Below, piece by piece: positions 23,731 through 34,238 of a DNA stretch of 64,000 nucleotides. The position numbers and the translations under genes are program-made. Under the pieces are notes generated by a model that was not told the DNA's origin, ran no database searches, and saw only the letters and a program-made list of their open reading frames with translations. Position 1 is the first letter of the stretch. The number at the start of each line of letters is the position of its first letter. The DNA comes from Eutreptiella sp. 'Long Island Sound 2002' (lineage: Eukaryota > Euglenozoa > Euglenophyceae > Eutreptiales > Eutreptiaceae). The stretch lies in contig OZ038392.1 in the NCBI GenBank assembly GCA_964036045.1, forward strand, positions 22,470,090-22,534,089. The letters run 5' to 3'.

Positions 23731-24255
23731 TCAGTCTGAGTCCTTCTGCTCCAAATCATCCTTCACAACCTTGAAAAGATCCTTGATGAGGTCCGCTTTG
23801 CCATTGAGGGTGACTCTTTGCACTGCTGTGGCATGGTGGGTGAAGGACATCGTCAGCCTGACTCCCGGTGCCAGTCGCAGCTCGTGGCGGACGAGGTAAA
23901 GGTGGCGTTGGGTTTGGTCCTTGCCCTTCTCAGCAGGCTCGACCCGTGCCATTGCATACTGCGCCCTGGTGCGTCGTGTGATCCAGCCACAGAAGGTCAG
24001 CCAGGCGTTGTGGAGGTCCCGTTGTGGCACTGGCCGGCACAGCACCAACTCGAAGGATTGCTCGGTCATCGCCCCCAGGCGGTATCTGGGCTGTTCTGCA
24101 TTGAGGTGCCCTTCCGCTCTCTCCGCCCGCCGTCGCAGCGTGCGCGCCTTCTGCGCCAGCTTACCTTCTGGGCCCCGTGATCCTCGTGGGCGCTTCGACC
24201 CCACTCTCCCCTCATCATGGAACTCCTCCTCATGTGGGTCGCTCCACTCAGACAT
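23731..24255 (-). CDS. Accessory protein downstream of RNase H, element 1
   Basis: Start chosen at the ATG of 24255 (MSEWSDPHEEEFHDEG), because the longer frame upstream only shadows RNase H. It has 174 residues: an acidic N-terminus, then a strongly basic Arg/Lys-rich coiled stretch (KLAQKARTLRRRAERAEG), then a mixed region with a Thr/His-rich beta-like stretch. It stops at TGA 23731, about 300 bp before B1. It is intact while pol is broken. It could be a nucleic-acid-binding cofactor; no family recognised. Element 2 has a basic frame at the same place. Confidence 0.55.
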   Translation of the reverse strand: MSEWSDPHEEEFHDEGRVGSKRPRGSRGPEGKLAQKARTLRRRAERAEGHLNAEQPRYRLGAMTEQSFELVLCRPVPQRDLHNAWLTFCGWITRRTRAQYAMARVEPAEKGKDQTQRHLYLVRHELRLAPGVRLTMSFTHHATAVQRVTLNGKADLIKDLFKVVKDDLEQKDSD

Positions 24256-24335
24256 GTTGTCGGGGCTTGCTACAGTAAAAGAGGGGGGGCACGCAAGCCA
24301 TCGCTCATGCGAGGATTGTCCCCGCCCCCCCCCTG

Positions 24336-25400
24336 CTACAGTCGGACCGATCCAAAACTCTGCACAAGGTGCAGCTCCCCGCACAACGCACTCCACTTAT
24401 GTGCCGCCTCAACCTTTGCCCTGGTAATGCCGGCGGGTGTCAGGTCTGGCAAACGGGATACAACATCAGCAGGCATGCGTGCAGTATCAACCCAGACAAC
24501 ATTCAAGACCATGCCCGTGTGCCACAACAAGTTCCAAAGAGCACGGAGTAGCTTCACTTGCGTGCATGCCCTCGTCGACGCCCTCATATTGGCTACACTG
24601 TAGCAGGCCGCTGTATTGTCCACAAACAGGGAGACCCTGTGCCACTTCTGGGTCACCGCAAACCGACAGGCATGTAAGACACCGCTGAGCTCTGCATGTT
24701 GTTGGTTCTTCGCCGGGATCTTTCGCGTTCGCATGACTCCATTGCGTCCAGAGATACCCAGGCGGTACCCACCAGGAGTCTCCGCTGCATCCACTGACAA
24801 GAATGGCGCAAAGCCAATATGTCCAGGCATCGGGTAAACCGTGGCTGGTACATACGATATTGCCAGCGTATCGAAAAGTGCCGATATCAGGGCTGGGCTC
24901 GGGCGGTGCTGAAATCGATGATGTCCCCAACAGAACCTGTGCCACCCCTGCAGAAATAGGGTGACCCCTTTTCGTGGTCCAAATGCCCATTGCATTTTCC
25001 CCGTGACCCGTTCCGCCACCTTTGGAGACACAGGCGAGCAGGCCGTTTTGATGGCAATCCCCAAGCACTTCGTGAGCATTTTGTCGGTGTTGCGCACCTT
25101 CCCTTTGGTCAGGTCGAACATCTTTCCCAGCCACAGGACATTCTGATGTGGCTGGAGGCAGGATTTTGTGGAGATGCACAGGCCCTTTGCCGTCAAGAAG
25201 GCTGCCAGCCGATGGCCCAGACTGTTCATGCACTCCCTGTCTCGTGACAAGATCAGGACATCATCCAAAAAATGGAAACGGAAGATATCGAGCCCCTCCG
25301 CATGGTTGTCAAAGAACTCCTGCAACAACGCCGCCAATGTGTCATGTGCCAGTACCGGGGAAAACTTCCACCCAAACGGGGGGCAGTGGAAGTGTGCCCC
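24336..25400 (-). CDS. RT palm and RNase H of element 1
   Basis: Continues RT in the next frame: PPFGWKFSP (motif B region), then FHFLDDVLIL, where the usual YxDD is FLDD with both catalytic Asp kept, then the thumb (LWLGKMFDL). RNase H follows directly: FLSVDAAETPGGY with the first Asp, QQHAELSG with Glu, LFVDNTAA with Asp and MPADVVSR with the last Asp. The complete DEDD set is present. The protein makes cDNA from element RNA and removes the template. It ends at 24336 and overlaps the upstream open region of the accessory frame. There is no integrase of the DDE type and no methyltransferase. Confidence 0.85.
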   Translation of the reverse strand, partial: GAHFHCPPFGWKFSPVLAHDTLAALLQEFFDNHAEGLDIFRFHFLDDVLILSRDRECMNSLGHRLAAFLTAKGLCISTKSCLQPHQNVLWLGKMFDLTKGKVRNTDKMLTKCLGIAIKTACSPVSPKVAERVTGKMQWAFGPRKGVTLFLQGWHRFCWGHHRFQHRPSPALISALFDTLAISYVPATVYPMPGHIGFAPFLSVDAAETPGGYRLGISGRNGVMRTRKIPAKNQQHAELSGVLHACRFAVTQKWHRVSLFVDNTAACYSVANMRASTRACTQVKLLRALWNLLWHTGMVLNVVWVDTARMPADVVSRLPDLTPAGITRAKVEAAHKWSALCGELHLVQSFGSVRL

Positions 25401-25807
25401 CTGTATGCGAAACAGTCCCCTATGCTCAGCTGGGATTGCAGGCTCCAGTAGAAGTTGGATATGTCCAAGGTAATGCCCCACAACGGTGCTCCTCGATGTA
25501 TCTCCCGTTGGATGGTCCGAAAGACCGTGTGAATCGACGGAGGCTTGACCTTGCGCAGTGGCACCTTCGAGCAGTCGTTTAGATTGCGCATGTCAATGAT
25601 GAAGGAACACTTCACATCATTTTTGGGTTTAACGAATGCCGACACATTGTCCGTGAGGTCCTCCCACTCAAGGGCACCCAAACACGTGGGGTCCCGGCAC
25701 AGGAACCCATCGTCCACCAGCACTCCAATCATGCGCCTGGTGTGCAACGACGGCTGCCATACATCGAATCTCCCACACTCTGGCCCCGACTTCCAACTCC
25801 GTATATC
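25397..25807 (-). pseudogene. Reverse transcriptase, N-terminal part, element 1
   Basis: Fingers and the start of the palm of an LTR/YR-type RT: a DDGFL-like entry, then AFVKPKNDVKCSFIIDMRNL (motif 2 with the RNA-binding Arg/Asn pair), then GITLDISNFYWSL containing the first catalytic Asp (motif A). The frame breaks at a run of five C at 25397-25401 (plus strand). One more base there would restore the frame into the next segment, so the defect is a single-base deletion or an assembly error in a homopolymer. Confidence 0.8.
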
Positions 25808-26521
25808 CTAGATGAGGCGCGTCGGGATGTTCGCGTTCCACACATCTAAAGGGATGTCCAGGCTGCCCCTCTTTCCAAGACCCGCGGCAATCATTCTTTC
25901 TGAGATACCTCCCGACGGGCCATCCCCATCATACCCGTCGTAGTCCTGACCCAGCAAGTCCCAGTTGAGCTCATGCAGATCCTCCATGTGGCGTAGGATC
26001 TTTTCCAGGTGTGCCTGCCCACCGTCCACATCCCTGAGGCGCTCCCGCGCTCGGAGGATCACCGCAAGCGCTGCCCGGAAAAGCTCATTCCGCGGGATAT
26101 CCGAGACCCGCTCGACTCGTCTCGAAGCCGACCACGCACATGCCCGCGCCCTCCTATATGTGACCCACGCTCCTGCTGTACTCCCTCCTCCAACTCCCAT
26201 GAGAGACTTTATCCTTCGCGGCTTGTGCTGCCTACCCACCTCATTGCCGGGTGATACCTGTCCCGATTTCCCACCCCCCCCCCCCCATTGCCCCGCAGGC
26301 CGTCCGGCCCGCCGCCTCCTCACGCGCTGCTTCTCCTCTTGCCCCTCCTGCCATCGGTCTTCCGAGGTGAGGGGCCATCTGAGGATGACCCAGACCACGT
26401 GAAATCTCCAGAGTCGCTCTCTGGGGCGTTCCCCTCAGGGATATCGTAGGCCTCAGGGGCCCAGAACTCCGTACACCGCCTGGTTGCTGTTCCCGCAATC
26501 CATGGCCTCCCCTTGAGGTAA
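25808..26521 (-). pseudogene. YR-RT linker segment of element 1
   Basis: The same frame as recombinase and RT, between TAG 26522-26524 and TAG 25808-25810. The first half is Arg/Gly/Pro-rich and includes a G run. The second half is acidic and helical (DLHELNWDLLGQDYDGYDGD). It occupies the place of the Ser/Pro/Lys-rich linker of element 2. No enzymatic domain is seen. I find no aspartic protease motif here, so proteolytic processing of the polyprotein is unexplained. Confidence 0.5.
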
Positions 26522-27532
26522 CTAGGGGGGGTAGGTCGTGAATGGGTGCCGGATCTGTCCTGGGTGCGGGCAGTTGATGTAGGCCATTGCCTTCCTTGTG
26601 CTCCTCCACCTGAACCACGCCTTGATTCTAGGGATCTTGCCTCCAGCCTTGTACATGGTCGCTGGGCCCAGGCGTCGCCATGCATGCCACCTGAGGTCCT
26701 TCCACTTGGATCCACGCAACAGGGTGGCCATGACATTTTGCAGCTTGTCCTCCGAGACCAATCGCTGGAACTTGTCGAGGTTCCAGCACCTTTGTGCAAT
26801 CCAGGCGCAGAACTGCAACCATTTGAGGGCCACTCCTGAAACCGTACGGTTAATCCAAGCCCTGTGGACTTTGCGGTCATAGAACTCCGCCGTTCCTGCC
26901 AGAACCCCCGGCCCGTGGAAGCCGATGCTGGCCGCCTCGCCAACTCTGAGGCCCAACAGCGTTGAAAGTACCGCGAGTCCCACCACACACCACTCCAGCT
27001 ATGAATCCGCTTGGTGTGCCATGATCTGCAGAGCCTGAAAGATGCCCCACTCCTGTGTTGGGTTCTCTTCCGGTCGCTGTGCTGCTTTGAATGCCTTCCA
27101 CAGCCGTTTTGGGACCGGCTCACTGACCACCCCCATGGTGTATGCCATGGCCGCCGCATTGAGGATTGTTTTGACTGAGCTGCTGCCTTTTCCCTCTCGA
27201 ATGGCATCACACACGACTTGCTCCACAATTTTGTATGGTCCCCACTCCGGCCGGGCCATATGCGTCTGTCGGAGTCGTCGCATTCCCGTCTTGTATGTAC
27301 CCAGCGATGTCGTGCTACAGGAGTTTGCAAGGACTTGCCAATGGCTTCCCAGGACCCCATCCTTGTTGTCCGCCTGGGCTCGACACAATGCGGCATATGC
27401 CCGCCGGTATGCCGGCCATTCCCTGGGGATCTCGTCGTCTTCACTCTCCCCCTCCACTTCTCCTTCATGCCAAAGGAACCCGTTTGGGCTGTCCTCCGCC
27501 ATGCCCCCCCGTCCTCCCCCTTCTGGGGGAAG
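26522..27532 (-). pseudogene. Tyrosine recombinase domain of element 1, with one in-frame UAG
   Basis: The frame runs from directly after the gag UGA; a usable ATG is at 27502. The N-terminal half has a core-binding-like helical region (TYKTGMRRLRQTH). A TAG at 26999-27001 splits it. The C-terminal half carries the catalytic signature: Arg in LLGLRVGEAAS, then HAWRR (HxxR), a Trp-rich WFRW segment, and the candidate nucleophile Tyr in RKAMAYI. These are the boxes of DIRS-type YR integrases, which join a circular DNA intermediate to the target. It ends at TAG 26522. Placement upstream of RT is unlike DIRS, Ngaro and PAT, where YR is last. Either a mutated gene or one read through UAG. Confidence 0.8.
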
Positions 27533-28693
27533 TCAGTTCTCGCAGTGCCATATCCAGTGGTTGTCTCCACATTCTCCACAAGGCCCCGGGGGGCCCTTCG
27601 CCACGTCATATGCGTTGTCGCCTCTCACAGTGCAGTAGTAGGTGATGTTCTCCAATTCCGCGAACCGGAATCTCCCTTTTCGGGTCGCTTCAATCCATGT
27701 GCGGGCTCCCAATCTTTCCAACTCCTTGGCAGACGTCGCCGTGACCCGGGATTGTGGTTGCTTCCCGGTGCCCTTGTGTGGGCCACCAGTCACGCTGTGG
27801 CCCCCGCTGGGGTACTTCTCTTTATAGTTGTCCTTGGAGACCAGCATCACCTCCCACAGCTCCTTCTCCAGTGTCTCCCCTTTGTCCTCCTCGTTGGACT
27901 CCAGGAATTTCTTCAGTGAAGCTGTCGTCTCACACATCCATTTGGCATTTCCCGGGGCCTCGACAAACTCGTCCAGTGCTGCAGGGGTCAGGGGTCTCAC
28001 GATTTTTGCTCTCCGCTTGTGCTCAAGTCTCACTTTGAGCGCTTCCATTGGTTTTGAGATCTCCTGCTCCTCCGGGTCCACAGATGCGCCTGGCTTCCCT
28101 CCATCTGATGCATCTGCCGATACCAGGTTCAGTTTGTGGCCTTCCCGGATGATGATCCACTTGAAGTTGTCGAAGAGGGCCAGTGCTCCCATTGCCTTGA
28201 GCACGAATTCGGGGTCTTGTGGCTTTCGGGTCTCCAGGATGCCCTCAGCAAACTCTCGGATGGCCAGGCGGTGCTTGGCTGCCAGCTGTGCCACCTCCAT
28301 TCCCGCCTTCGCGATTTCGGCACTGGAGTAGAGCTTCTCAAAAGTGGTCCACTGCGACTCCAGGAATGACTTGATGCGTGCCCTGATCTCGTCGCCGACC
28401 GTCTCCTTTTTCGCCCAGAACTCCCCTGTCTGGACCTCAATTGTGCATCGACAGCAGCTCTCATAGCCAGCAATGGCGTGGAGGAGTTTGAGCGGATCTT
28501 CTTCCCAACCAGAGGCCACCTTGAGGTCCTGCAGCCATTTGTCGTAGTCCACCCCCGCGTCTCGGATGCGCTGCATGATTTCCACTGCCGCTCTCGCCAA
28601 GTGGTCTGCAGGGAGGGTGCTCTTGTAGACCTCGAACTGGCCGTTGGAGACGAAGTCTTTGAAGGTGAGGGACTCCATGCTGATGGCTGACAT
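27533..28693 (-). CDS. Gag-like protein of YR retrotransposon 1
   Basis: A 386-residue intact frame from ATG at 28693 to TGA at 27533. Its first residues are MSAISMESLTFKDFVSNGQF. The body is mostly helical and charged, as expected of a nucleocapsid-forming protein. It ends in a compact Cys/His motif at residues 372-384, CGECGDNHWIWHC, which has the spacing CX2CX3HX4C, one residue shorter than a classical CCHC knuckle. It would package element RNA. The start lies 44 bp inside repeat A1. The stop is in the same frame as the recombinase frame that follows, with no further stop before it, so a Gag-Pol product would need only UGA readthrough. Assignment rests on position and the knuckle. Confidence 0.75.
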   Translation of the reverse strand: MSAISMESLTFKDFVSNGQFEVYKSTLPADHLARAAVEIMQRIRDAGVDYDKWLQDLKVASGWEEDPLKLLHAIAGYESCCRCTIEVQTGEFWAKKETVGDEIRARIKSFLESQWTTFEKLYSSAEIAKAGMEVAQLAAKHRLAIREFAEGILETRKPQDPEFVLKAMGALALFDNFKWIIIREGHKLNLVSADASDGGKPGASVDPEEQEISKPMEALKVRLEHKRRAKIVRPLTPAALDEFVEAPGNAKWMCETTASLKKFLESNEEDKGETLEKELWEVMLVSKDNYKEKYPSGGHSVTGGPHKGTGKQPQSRVTATSAKELERLGARTWIEATRKGRFRFAELENITYYCTVRGDNAYDVAKGPPGPCGECGDNHWIWHCEN

Positions 28694-28736
28694 TTTGTAC
28701 GGATCTCCTTACTTGGCCTGACGGGCCTGAGAACGC

Positions 28737-28826
28737 AAAAATCTTTAAAAGATTCTATAGTGATAGTGCATATGAGTGGTATTATGGGGTGAATCCTGTG
28801 TTTCGCCTATAGGCGAATCCCTTGAT
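28737..28826 (-). repeat. Element 1 split repeat A1 (5' terminus)
   Basis: A 90-bp repeat at the 5' end of the element, matching A2 (23261-23350) in the same orientation with four differences. It includes the palindromic AATCTTTAAAAGATT and ends at CTTGAT next to the host sequence. Confidence 0.9.
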
Positions 28827-31800
28827 TCGGGTGAAATGTTGGTGCATGATACCTATGGGTGTGAAGTACAATCACACAAAGTTTGAGCGAGAAACTCAAC
28901 GGTGGCAGTCGGGAACGGGATTCGCAAGTGGCGGAGCTCAGTTTCAAAGACTGCAGTTTAGGGCCAAAAACGGCCATTTTTGGGCCAAAGAAGCCCAGGA
29001 ACAAATTCAAAATGGCCAAAACGAAGGGAAACGGTAGGTACACTCCACGTGCAGCTTGACTTCCCCGTGTCAACGAGTTCTTTGCGGCCCTCTAACTCCA
29101 TGATATGTCCCGGAAACGGCCCAAAAAGCCCCCCCGAAGATCCAAATGCCGACAACCACAAACCAAGAATAGGCCATATCTTTGGCTACATGGCTCAAAA
29201 TGCGATTCCGAGGTTCCACCAGCTCGGTGACCCTAACCCTAATCAAGACTAAATATTGGCACCGAGCTGGTGGGGGAGGGAACAACAGCTATGACTGGTG
29301 AGGGACATCAAGAATGATTCACACACTGATGGCTGTTGACAAAGTGAAAGCAGCTTGCAAGTGAACCCCATCACCACGAGGCCCACTATGAAGGCGTTTT
29401 GGACTTCTGAGGCTCAAAATGGGCTCATTTCACCCGTTTGTGCACCCCACATGGTCTTGGATGAGGTTTGGAAAAATGTGTTTTTGACCCATTTTTGACC
29501 CATTTTTGGTCCCAAAACAGCCCATTTTCAAGGCATTTTGGGATTTTCGGAGGACCAAAATGGGCCACCACAAGCTGCAAACAATCCAAAAACGCTTGTT
29601 TTAGCGTCGCACATGGTCTAGGATCATTGTTCAGAAGAGACATCTTTTTGCCCCTACCGGACCCTGTTGACCCATTTGGGCACCCACCTGTTTGGGCTTG
29701 AGCTTGCAGCTTGCCACAGCCTAGTGGGCCTAGGTATTGGGGTCTAGGCGTCCGTTTGGGCAATTCTGAGGGATGGAAACCACAAAAAGTTGGGGGTTGC
29801 GGGTGCAGTCTTGGTTTTATAACCCTTTTTAGTGTCTAAGGTGGACCTATTAGGTTTAGCAGCAGCAACAAGCAAGCAGCAACAAGCAGCAAGCAAGCAG
29901 CAGCACTCACGAAATGGGGGAAAATCAGACTTCCGTTGTGGTGCTTGAGATTCGGGTGATGATTTTGGTGCATGATACCTATGGGTGTGAAGTACAATCA
30001 CACAAAGTTTGAGCGAGAAACTCAACGGTGGCAGTCGGGAACGGGATTCGCAAGTGGCGGACCTCAGTTTCAGAAACTGTAGTTTAGGGCCAAAAACAGC
30101 CATTTTTGGGCAAAAAGTGCCCGGGAACACATTCAAAACGGCCAAACGAAGGGAAACGGTAGGTACACTCCACGTGCAGCTCTTGGCGGCCCTCTAACTC
30201 TATGATATGTCCCGGAAACGGCCCAAAAAGGCCCCTAGAAGCTCCAAATGCCGGCAGCCACAAACCAAGAATAGGCCATATCTTTGGCTACAAGGCTCAA
30301 AATGCGATTCCGAGGGCACCTACTCCACCCGCAACCCCCCACGTTTTTGTGGTTTCCATCCCTCAGAATTCCCCAAACGGACGCCAAGACCCCAATACCT
30401 AGGGCCACTAGGCTGCCGCAAGCTGCAAGCCCAAGCCCAAACAGGTGGGTGCCCAAATGGGTCAACAGGGTCCAGTAGGGGCAAAAAGATGACTTTTCTC
30501 AAAAACGATCCTAGACCATTTGTGACGCTAAAACAAGTGGTTTTGTATTGTTTTGAGCTTGTGGTGGCCCATTTTGGTCCTCCGAAAATCCCAAAATGCC
30601 TTGAAAATGGGTTGTTTTGGAACCAAAATTGGGTCAAAAATGGGTCAAAAACACATTTTTCCAAACCTCATCCAAGAGCATGTGGGGTGACCAACGGGTG
30701 AAATGAGCCCATTTTGAGCCCATTTTGGGGCATTTTGGCCCCTCAGAAGTCCAAAAAGCCTTAGAAGTGGGCCTCGTGGTGACGGGGTTCACTTGCAAGC
30801 TGCTTTCACTTTGTCAAGAGCCATCAATGTGTGAATCATTCGTGATGTTCCCTCCCCCACCAGCTCGGTGCCAATATTGAGTCTTGATTAGGGTTAGGGT
30901 CACCGAGCTGGTGGAACCAATCTTGGTTTTATAACCCTCTTTAGTGTCTAGGGTGGACCTACCAGGTCAAGCAGCAGCATTAGCAAGCAAGCAAGCAGCA
31001 GCACGCCCGAAATGGGGAAAAAGCAGATGTCCGTCGTGGTGCTTTGGATTTGGTTGAAATTTTGGTGCATGATACCTATGGGTGTGAAGTACAATCACAC
31101 AAAGTTTGAGCAAGAAACTCAACGGTGGCGGCCGAGAACGGGATTCGCAAGTGGCGGACCTCCGTTTCAAAAATTGCAGTTTAGGGCCAAAAACAGCCAT
31201 TTTTGGGCCAAAGAAGCCCTGGAACATATTCAAAACGACCAAACGAAGGGAAAGGGTGGGTACACTTCGCATGCGGCTTTACTTCCACGTGTCAACGAGC
31301 TCTTTGCGGCCCTCTAACTCGGTGATATGTCCCGGAAACGGCCCCAAAAAGGCCCCAAGAAGCTCCAAATGCCGACAGCCACAAACCAAGAATAGGCCAT
31401 ATCTTTGGCTACATGGCTCAAAATTAGTTTCCGAGGGCACCTATTCCACCCGCAACCCCCAAGTTTTTGTGGTTTTCACCCCTCAAAAATGCCCCAACGG
31501 ACGCCTAGACCCCAATATCTAGGCCCACTAGGCTGCGGCAAGCTGCAAGCTCAAGCCCAAACTGGTGGGTGCCCAAATGGGTCATAAGGGTCCAATAGAG
31601 GGAAAAAGATGACTTTTCTCAAAAATGATCCTGAACCATGTGAGACGCTAAAACAAGTGTTTTTGGACCGTTTTGAGCTTGTGGTGGCCCCTTTTGGTCC
31701 TCCGAAAATCCCAAAATGCCTTGAAAATGGGTCAAAAATTGGTCAAAAATGCATTTTTCCAAACCTCATCTTAGACCATTTGGGGTGCACAAACGGGTGA

Positions 31801-31985
31801 AATGAGCCCATTTTGAGCCCATTTTGGGGCATTTTGGCCCCTCAAAAGTCCAAAAAGCCTTGAAAGTGGGCCTCGTGGTGATGGAGTTCACTTGCAAGCT
31901 GATTTCACTTTGTCAAGAGCCATCAATGTGTGAATCATTGTTGATGTCCCTCACCAGTCATAGCTGATGTTCCCTCCCGCACCAG
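28827..31985 (+). repeat. Satellite array resumed after element 1
   Basis: Picks up the unit exactly where element 1 split it (GATTCGGGTGAAAT) and continues with landmark GTGTCTA copies at 29832 and 30944. It contains the inverted segment 29212-29805. The units are more diverged than in the main array. At about 31985, just after CACCAGCTCATTCC, recognisable order is lost. Confidence 0.9.
29212..29805 (-). repeat. Inverted piece of a satellite unit
   Basis: Between ...GATTCCGAG on the left and AGTCTTGG on the right, the unit is present as its reverse complement: it starts with GTTCCACCAGCTCGGTGACC and ends with GGGGTTGCGGGTGC. Relative to intact units, about a dozen bases (GGCACCTACTCC-like) are lost at one breakpoint. 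The right breakpoint coincides with one arm of the conserved hairpin. Confidence 0.85.
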
Positions 31986-32775
31986 CTCATTCCTATGTCA
32001 AAAATGGCCAGAAAATGCTATTTTTAGGGCAGTTTGGGTGCAGAGGATATGCGTGAAGGGGTCCATCTTTATTTAAACTATCCTAAATGATAAACGAACA
32101 CCTTTCATCATCGTTTACTGTGTTATGTACCCAGTCAGGGGGCTCAACGACCTCTTTTTGGGCCCAAAATACAGCAAAATGGGCCTGAAAAGCACCCTTT
32201 TTGCATACCTTTTCAAATCACACCTTCTCGTGCCGTGTTTTATAGCCATGGATTGCATTGGGCACCCTTGTGGTGATTAATAACGATGAATGGGATCATT
32301 TTGAACCCTTTTCCACATTGTCATCACCCTTCAATGCCCCATTTTGGCACCGTAGAGTGGTGTTCGGCGCGCATGGTGCACGTGCTAGGGTAGGGTCACG
32401 GGGGTCATCTGTGGGTCCAAAAATGGTCCAAAATTATTTTTTCCAAATTTGTTCCTAGACCACTTGGGGTGCTCAAACAAGTGTTTTTAGCCCGTTTTGA
32501 GCCCATGGTGGCCCGTTATGACGCTCCACAATTCCAAAAAGCCTTGAAAATGGGCTTTTTGGGGACCAAAAAGGGTCAAAAAAGGGTCAAAAAAGGGTCA
32601 AAAACGCGTTTTTCCAAAATGATACCTAGACCGTTTGGGGTGCATAAACAAGTGAAATGAGCCCGTTTTGAGCCCATTGTAAGTGATTTTGGACCGTCTA
32701 AAGTTACAAAATGCCTTGAAGGTGATGTTTCTTTCCCCACCAGCTCGGTCCCAATATTCAGTCCTGGTTAGGGTT
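31986..32775 (+). repeat. Decayed satellite-related monomers
   Basis: Repeats of the CCTAGACCAYTTGGGGTGC and GAGCCCATKGTGG type with GCCTTGAAAATGGGC ends, similar to the sub-repeats inside the main units but strongly diverged. It ends with one hairpin arm (CCCACCAGCTCGGTCC) and GTTAGGGTTAGGGCTAGGG. It probably marks the eroded edge of the array. Confidence 0.6.
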
Positions 32776-33534
32776 AGGGCTAGGGTTGCTGTTAGGGCCT
32801 GCAGCCCTCCTGTAGCCATACAAGGACCGGGCCCGGCCGCCCCCCCGTGGGGGAGGGGGGGCACAATTCGCAAATGGAGGACGCTGATTTCGTGAAATTT
32901 CACGAAAATTCGCAAATTTCCAAAATTGATAAATCGCAAAATTTCGCAAAATTCGCAAGTAGCACTTTCTGCTCCCCCCCCGTGCCTTGGCACAGAATAT
33001 GAACATCGTGCACCTCAAACCAAAGGGATCACGCAGCACACATGGCACGCAGTGGGACCAAAGACACCACCACAATCCGGCAGTGCGACAATCAACGGCG
33101 GACGCTTGGACCGCGAAGTGCCCGCGATTGACGGCCGGCGGCCGTGCTGGACTGTCCATCCCAATCAAACCCTCAACCCCCCCCCCCCTGAGCAACGCCC
33201 CCCGGGGGTACCACCGCGCCACCCACACGGAGAGGCCTCCTGAACAGCGGGGGGTAGCCCCCCCCCCCCCAAGGGGCAGGGTCTCGTCCAGGGGGCGAAA
33301 GCGCAGAAACACGGGGTCGCTGTGTCTGGACAGGCCCGCGTTACCGCGCGGGGCATCCCGCGGAACACACGTTGCAGACGTGAGGCACCCCCTGCCCCTT
33401 CATGACGGTGTCCCACAGCCCAGCACCCCCCCCCCCAGAACACAAGAGCACATGGAATCACAGCCACACCAACACTTTGCAACACCCACACGGGCAGCCG
33501 GCCTGGAGACCCATGCAGGCCTTCCACTATAAAA
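32776..33534. other. Intergenic, no supported gene
   Basis: Contains a run of TTCACGAAATTTCAC-type near-palindromic AT-rich sequence at 32885-32960 (the AAATTT motif repeated) and several C runs. No coding frame stands out. The 330 bp after repeat R (33906-34238) likewise holds only C/G runs and no gene. Confidence 0.5.
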
Positions 33535-33905
33535 TGGCATCCCAACCAATACCAACAAACAAACAAACATAAATGCATACAAAACATTTTACTTATTGTT
33601 TTGGAAATGACCGACATTAATTTTTCCCCCACTTTTTGGAGCCCGGCCGGGGGGGGGGGGGGGGGCGCTTCGGGGCCTGACGCTGCAATGCAGGTTGTGG
33701 ATGGCCTGAGGACGGAGGTGCGTGTGCAGCGAAAACGGTCAAACGACCCCGGCACCACCAGCACAACCCCCAATACGCCAACTACTGGGCACCGCTGACG
33801 CACAAACGGCACTTCCCGCCGCATCCAGCACAGCCCCGGCACACCAACGACGGGGCTCCGCGAACGCGGAAAGGACACCAGCAGGAGCACCGGCCGCCCC
33901 CTCCT
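33535..33905 (-). repeat. Dispersed repeat R, copy 2
   Basis: The reverse complement of 51000-51400: it shares the AAACAAACAAAC/TTTG run, ACATTTTACTTATT, GACATTAATTTTTCCCCCAC, the GCCCGGCC C/G-run boundary, and the long block with GTTTGACCG and CCCAGTAGTTGG-type sequence. A degenerate (AAAC)n tract could be a SINE-like tail. No coding content. Confidence 0.8.
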
Positions 33906-34238
33906 GCCGCCTGCACAGCGCTGCAGACCGCCTTCTCCATTGGACTGGGATGGCGAAGACGACGGTTCCAAGAAAGGCCCAAACGTCCGGGAACACGGGG
34001 TCGCCGTATTTGGACAGGCCCGTGTTCGGACAAGGGGGGGGGGGGGTACACTGCAAAACTGCCACAGCCTCAAGCCACCCAACCCCCCCACACACCCCCC
34101 CCAACCCCAAACCTACCATCCCTCCTCCGCATGGGTCCTCGAGGTCAAGAACAACAACTGGGCAAGAGCACTGCTGCATGGTGCTCAAGGGATCGACATG
34201 AGTTGTATGCTGTGGATATGTGTCGGGGGTGGGGGGCA

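Larger units (their letters stand above)
23078..28826 (-). mobile_element. YR retrotransposon 1 (VIPER/TATE-like order)
   Basis: A 5.75-kb element read on the minus strand. From its 5' end: repeat A1, gag, tyrosine recombinase, linker, RT, RNase H, accessory frame, B1, A2, a 102-bp spacer, B2. The flanks are satellite units interrupted at equivalent positions: the left flank ends ...TGTATTC and the right flank resumes GATTCGGGTG, so only ATTC could be shared, with no ordinary target duplication. That fits recombinase-mediated integration. gag, YR, linker and the start of RT are in one frame broken by one UGA and three UAG. A one-base loss in a C5 run at 25397-25401 then shifts the frame inside RT. 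The copy is therefore defective, or it needs recoding. Confidence 0.85.

Noticed and set aside
26320-27609. 429-residue minus-strand frame over the recombinase of element 1
   Set aside because: It is an alternative phase of the tyrosine recombinase region; the conserved Arg/HxxR/Tyr motifs lie in the other frame.
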